Assembly (NCBI RefSeq): GCF_001682855.1
Contig: NZ_MAQW01000001.1
Span: 516,443-580,442, forward strand
Length of the DNA stretch: 64,000 bases
From: Bacillus sp. FJAT-27264
GTDB taxonomy: Bacteria > Bacillota > Bacilli > Paenibacillales > Paenibacillaceae
Reading direction: 5' to 3'
A model generated the notes under the pieces. That model saw only the letters and a list, made by a program, of their open reading frames with translations, ran no database searches and had not been told where the DNA came from. Every line of letters begins with the position of its first letter. The stretch's first letter is position 1. Of this stretch, positions 62,711-64,000 are shown piece by piece. Both the position numbers and the translations under genes were made by a program.

Positions 62711-63367
62711 TCAGTCCTCCAGCCTGTACCCGATTTTGTAGATGGTCTTAATCTGTTCCTGTAAATTCAGCTTTTTGCGCAACGATTTAATATGCATATC
62801 TACCGTTCGGGTTTCCCCGTAATAATCCCCGCCCCATACTTTATCCAGGAATTGTTCCCGCGTCAGCGCGATATTCTTGTTCTTGAGCAGGACCACCAGC
62901 AGATCATACTCCTTCGGTGTCAGTTCCACAGGTGCTCCTTGAATCACTACTTCTCTTTTATCAAGATCCACTTGAACGTGCTGAAACTCCATCATCCTGT
63001 CTTCATGACCATATCTGCGCAGCACCGTCTCAATACGGGCCAGTAGTTCAATGGCTTCAAAGGGCTTAACCATATAATCATCCGCGCCGAGCTTCAGGCC
63101 GTTCACTTTATCGTAGACCGAGTTTTTCGCTGTCAAAAAGATTACAGGAATCCCGTAAGGCTTGATTCTCTCCATCAGCTCAAACCCACCCAGATGGGGA
63201 ATCATCACATCCAGCAAAATCAAATCGAACTTCTCCCGCTTAAGCACCTCCAGCGCTGCGAGCCCGTCGTATACCTCAGTGGTGGCATAGTTCACGAGAT
63301 TGAGGTTCATCTTAATTATTTTGGATATGTGAACATCGTCTTCAACGATCAGTATCTTCTTATTCAT
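62711..63367 (-). CDS. OmpR/PhoB family response regulator
   Basis: A 218-residue regulator: receiver with phosphoacceptor D53 (LLDVMIPHLGG) and K in VKPFEAIEL, and a winged helix from about 125 (PVELTPKEYDLLVVLL; RTVDMHIKSLRKKL; YKIGYRLED). The ATG at 63367 has AGGAG 10 nt upstream. First gene of a regulator-kinase-lipoprotein unit. The direct repeats near 60350 may be its target. Confidence 0.95.
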   Translation of the reverse strand: MNKKILIVEDDVHISKIIKMNLNLVNYATTEVYDGLAALEVLKREKFDLILLDVMIPHLGGFELMERIKPYGIPVIFLTAKNSVYDKVNGLKLGADDYMVKPFEAIELLARIETVLRRYGHEDRMMEFQHVQVDLDKREVVIQGAPVELTPKEYDLLVVLLKNKNIALTREQFLDKVWGGDYYGETRTVDMHIKSLRKKLNLQEQIKTIYKIGYRLED

Positions 63368-63509
63368 CTGTATCATTCTCCTGAAGGGTTCTATAGTCAT
63401 AATTCTACCTGATTATATATGATTAAGCTCGCAACCGAAACAACACCCCTGGGAAGGATTATGGTAAAATAATGGGAATAGATCCTATCAAAGAAGGGGG
63501 TTCTTTCAC

Positions 63510-63848
63510 ATGAACAAGAAATATCTCTTGGGGATTGCGGCACTTTTGGCTGTTATGGTTATCTTTTCAACCTATAATCTCAAGCGTGAGCCAGACAATG
63601 ATAATGTAATCTCCTTGCACAAGCTACACACGTTGGCCCAAAAAGGAGAGCATTTAAAGTGGTCGGATTTTGAGGGTTATCCTTTTGAAGATATCGGTTC
63701 CGGGTTATATATCCGTAAATATGAAGTGGAAGGCGGAAGTCATTTATTGCTTAGCGGTGGAAGCACAGATCTTGCCCCAATGAGCATAAATTTGATCAAG
63801 ACAAACGGGGAGCGGATCGATATCCGGTATGAGGAGATTAGTGGTTGA
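63510..63848 (+). CDS. Small membrane-anchored protein of unknown function
   Basis: A 112-residue protein with an N-terminal signal anchor (about 4-21) and an extracytoplasmic part of about 85 residues with the pattern HLKWSDFEGYPFEDIGSG, LYIRKYEVEGGSHLLLSGGS. It resembles small periplasmic domains of unknown function found beside sensor kinases. AGGGGG lies upstream of the ATG. It is divergent from the response regulator operon and has no clear terminator. Confidence 0.8.
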   Translation: MNKKYLLGIAALLAVMVIFSTYNLKREPDNDNVISLHKLHTLAQKGEHLKWSDFEGYPFEDIGSGLYIRKYEVEGGSHLLLSGGSTDLAPMSINLIKTNGERIDIRYEEISG

Positions 63849-63912
63849 CGGTACCGATAGCGGGTCGCTACGGATTCGAAGGGTTCTTACGATCGCTGTT
63901 AAGCCCCGTGTA

Positions 63913-63993
63913 ATTAACGGCATTTTCGTACCTTAAATCCTCTGTAGCTAAGGGTTATTGGAGATTAAGTGCAATATTGTACCTTAAATCTTC
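63913..63993. repeat. Imperfect direct repeat, 51-nt period
   Basis: Two units of about 30 nt (63913-63942 and 63964-63993) share ATTAA, GCA and GTACCTTAAATC. Spacing is 51 nt. It may be part of a longer extragenic repeat that continues past the window edge. Confidence 0.6.
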
Positions 63994-64000
63994 CAGAATA

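Noticed and set aside
1..64000. tRNA, rRNA, CRISPR array, insertion sequence or prophage
   Set aside because: Read for but none seen; no transposase, integrase or spaced-repeat array.

Overview
The window reads as a stretch of chromosome from an endospore-forming Bacillota, most likely Paenibacillus or a close relative. The evidence is a GerA/GerC/GerB-type spore germination operon, a YesM/YesN-type two-component pair beside an LplA/LplB/LplC-type sugar importer, many Gram-positive lipoproteins, strong AGGAGG-type ribosome binding sites with frequent GTG/TTG starts, a copper-amine-oxidase-type stalk protein, and extragenic repeats of a kind I associate with Paenibacillus. I saw no rRNA, tRNA, CRISPR array, transposase or phage gene. 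G+C and codon use were not computed.

Layout. 1-2242: 5' part of a secreted carbohydrate-binding protein on the minus strand, with a cre box upstream. 2.8-6.8 kb: DrrA/DrrB-type ABC exporter, a TetR regulator and a YhgE/Pip-type ABC-2 membrane protein. 7-10.7 kb: regulator/enzyme pairs (HxlR with a flavodoxin-fold quinone reductase; TetR with a ketopantoate-reductase-like protein) and a P-loop NTPase. 10.9-18.1 kb: a sugar uptake locus with two permeases on minus and histidine kinase, AraC-type response regulator and binding lipoprotein on plus. 18.2-24.7 kb: a CAP-domain lipoprotein, then a probable seven-gene minus-strand operon with response regulator, kinase, Lgt-like membrane protein, CcdA, ResA-like thioredoxin, DUF2199 and SUKH proteins. 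24.7-32.1 kb: YitT protein, methyltransferase, stalk protein with a probable ECF-sigma promoter, serine hydrolase, MerR and small proteins. Two copies of a dispersed repeat flank the yitT-to-DUF6933 segment. 32.3-36.4 kb: a coupled pair of an amidohydrolase and a 1056-residue GNAT fusion. 36.5 kb: a remnant of a chromate transporter gene. 36.7-40.9 kb: iron-siderophore uptake with a Btr-like regulator and a Fur box. 41.3-46.2 kb: small genes and oxidoreductases, each with its own terminator. 46.3-50.5 kb: germination receptor operon with an extra two-helix protein. 50.5-54 kb: two hydrolases and two small proteins. 54.1-63.4 kb: an envelope-related block, all on minus: response regulator, kinase and lipoprotein, then a sugar ABC importer without ATPase, an HlyD-type adaptor, a polysaccharide deacetylase and an N-acetylmuramoyl-L-alanine amidase.

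How the parts fit. The window is an accessory, environment-sensing region: sugar capture, iron capture, redox/thiol maintenance, envelope remodelling and germination. Neither sugar importer has an ATPase here, which fits a shared MsmX-type ATPase elsewhere. The parts most worth following up are the 54-63 kb envelope block, the GNAT-fusion/amidohydrolase pair, the nested-hairpin repeat, the probable D-type small subunit in the germination operon and the chrA remnant. Several starts were moved inward from the longest reading frame because a clear ribosome binding site lies at the internal start.
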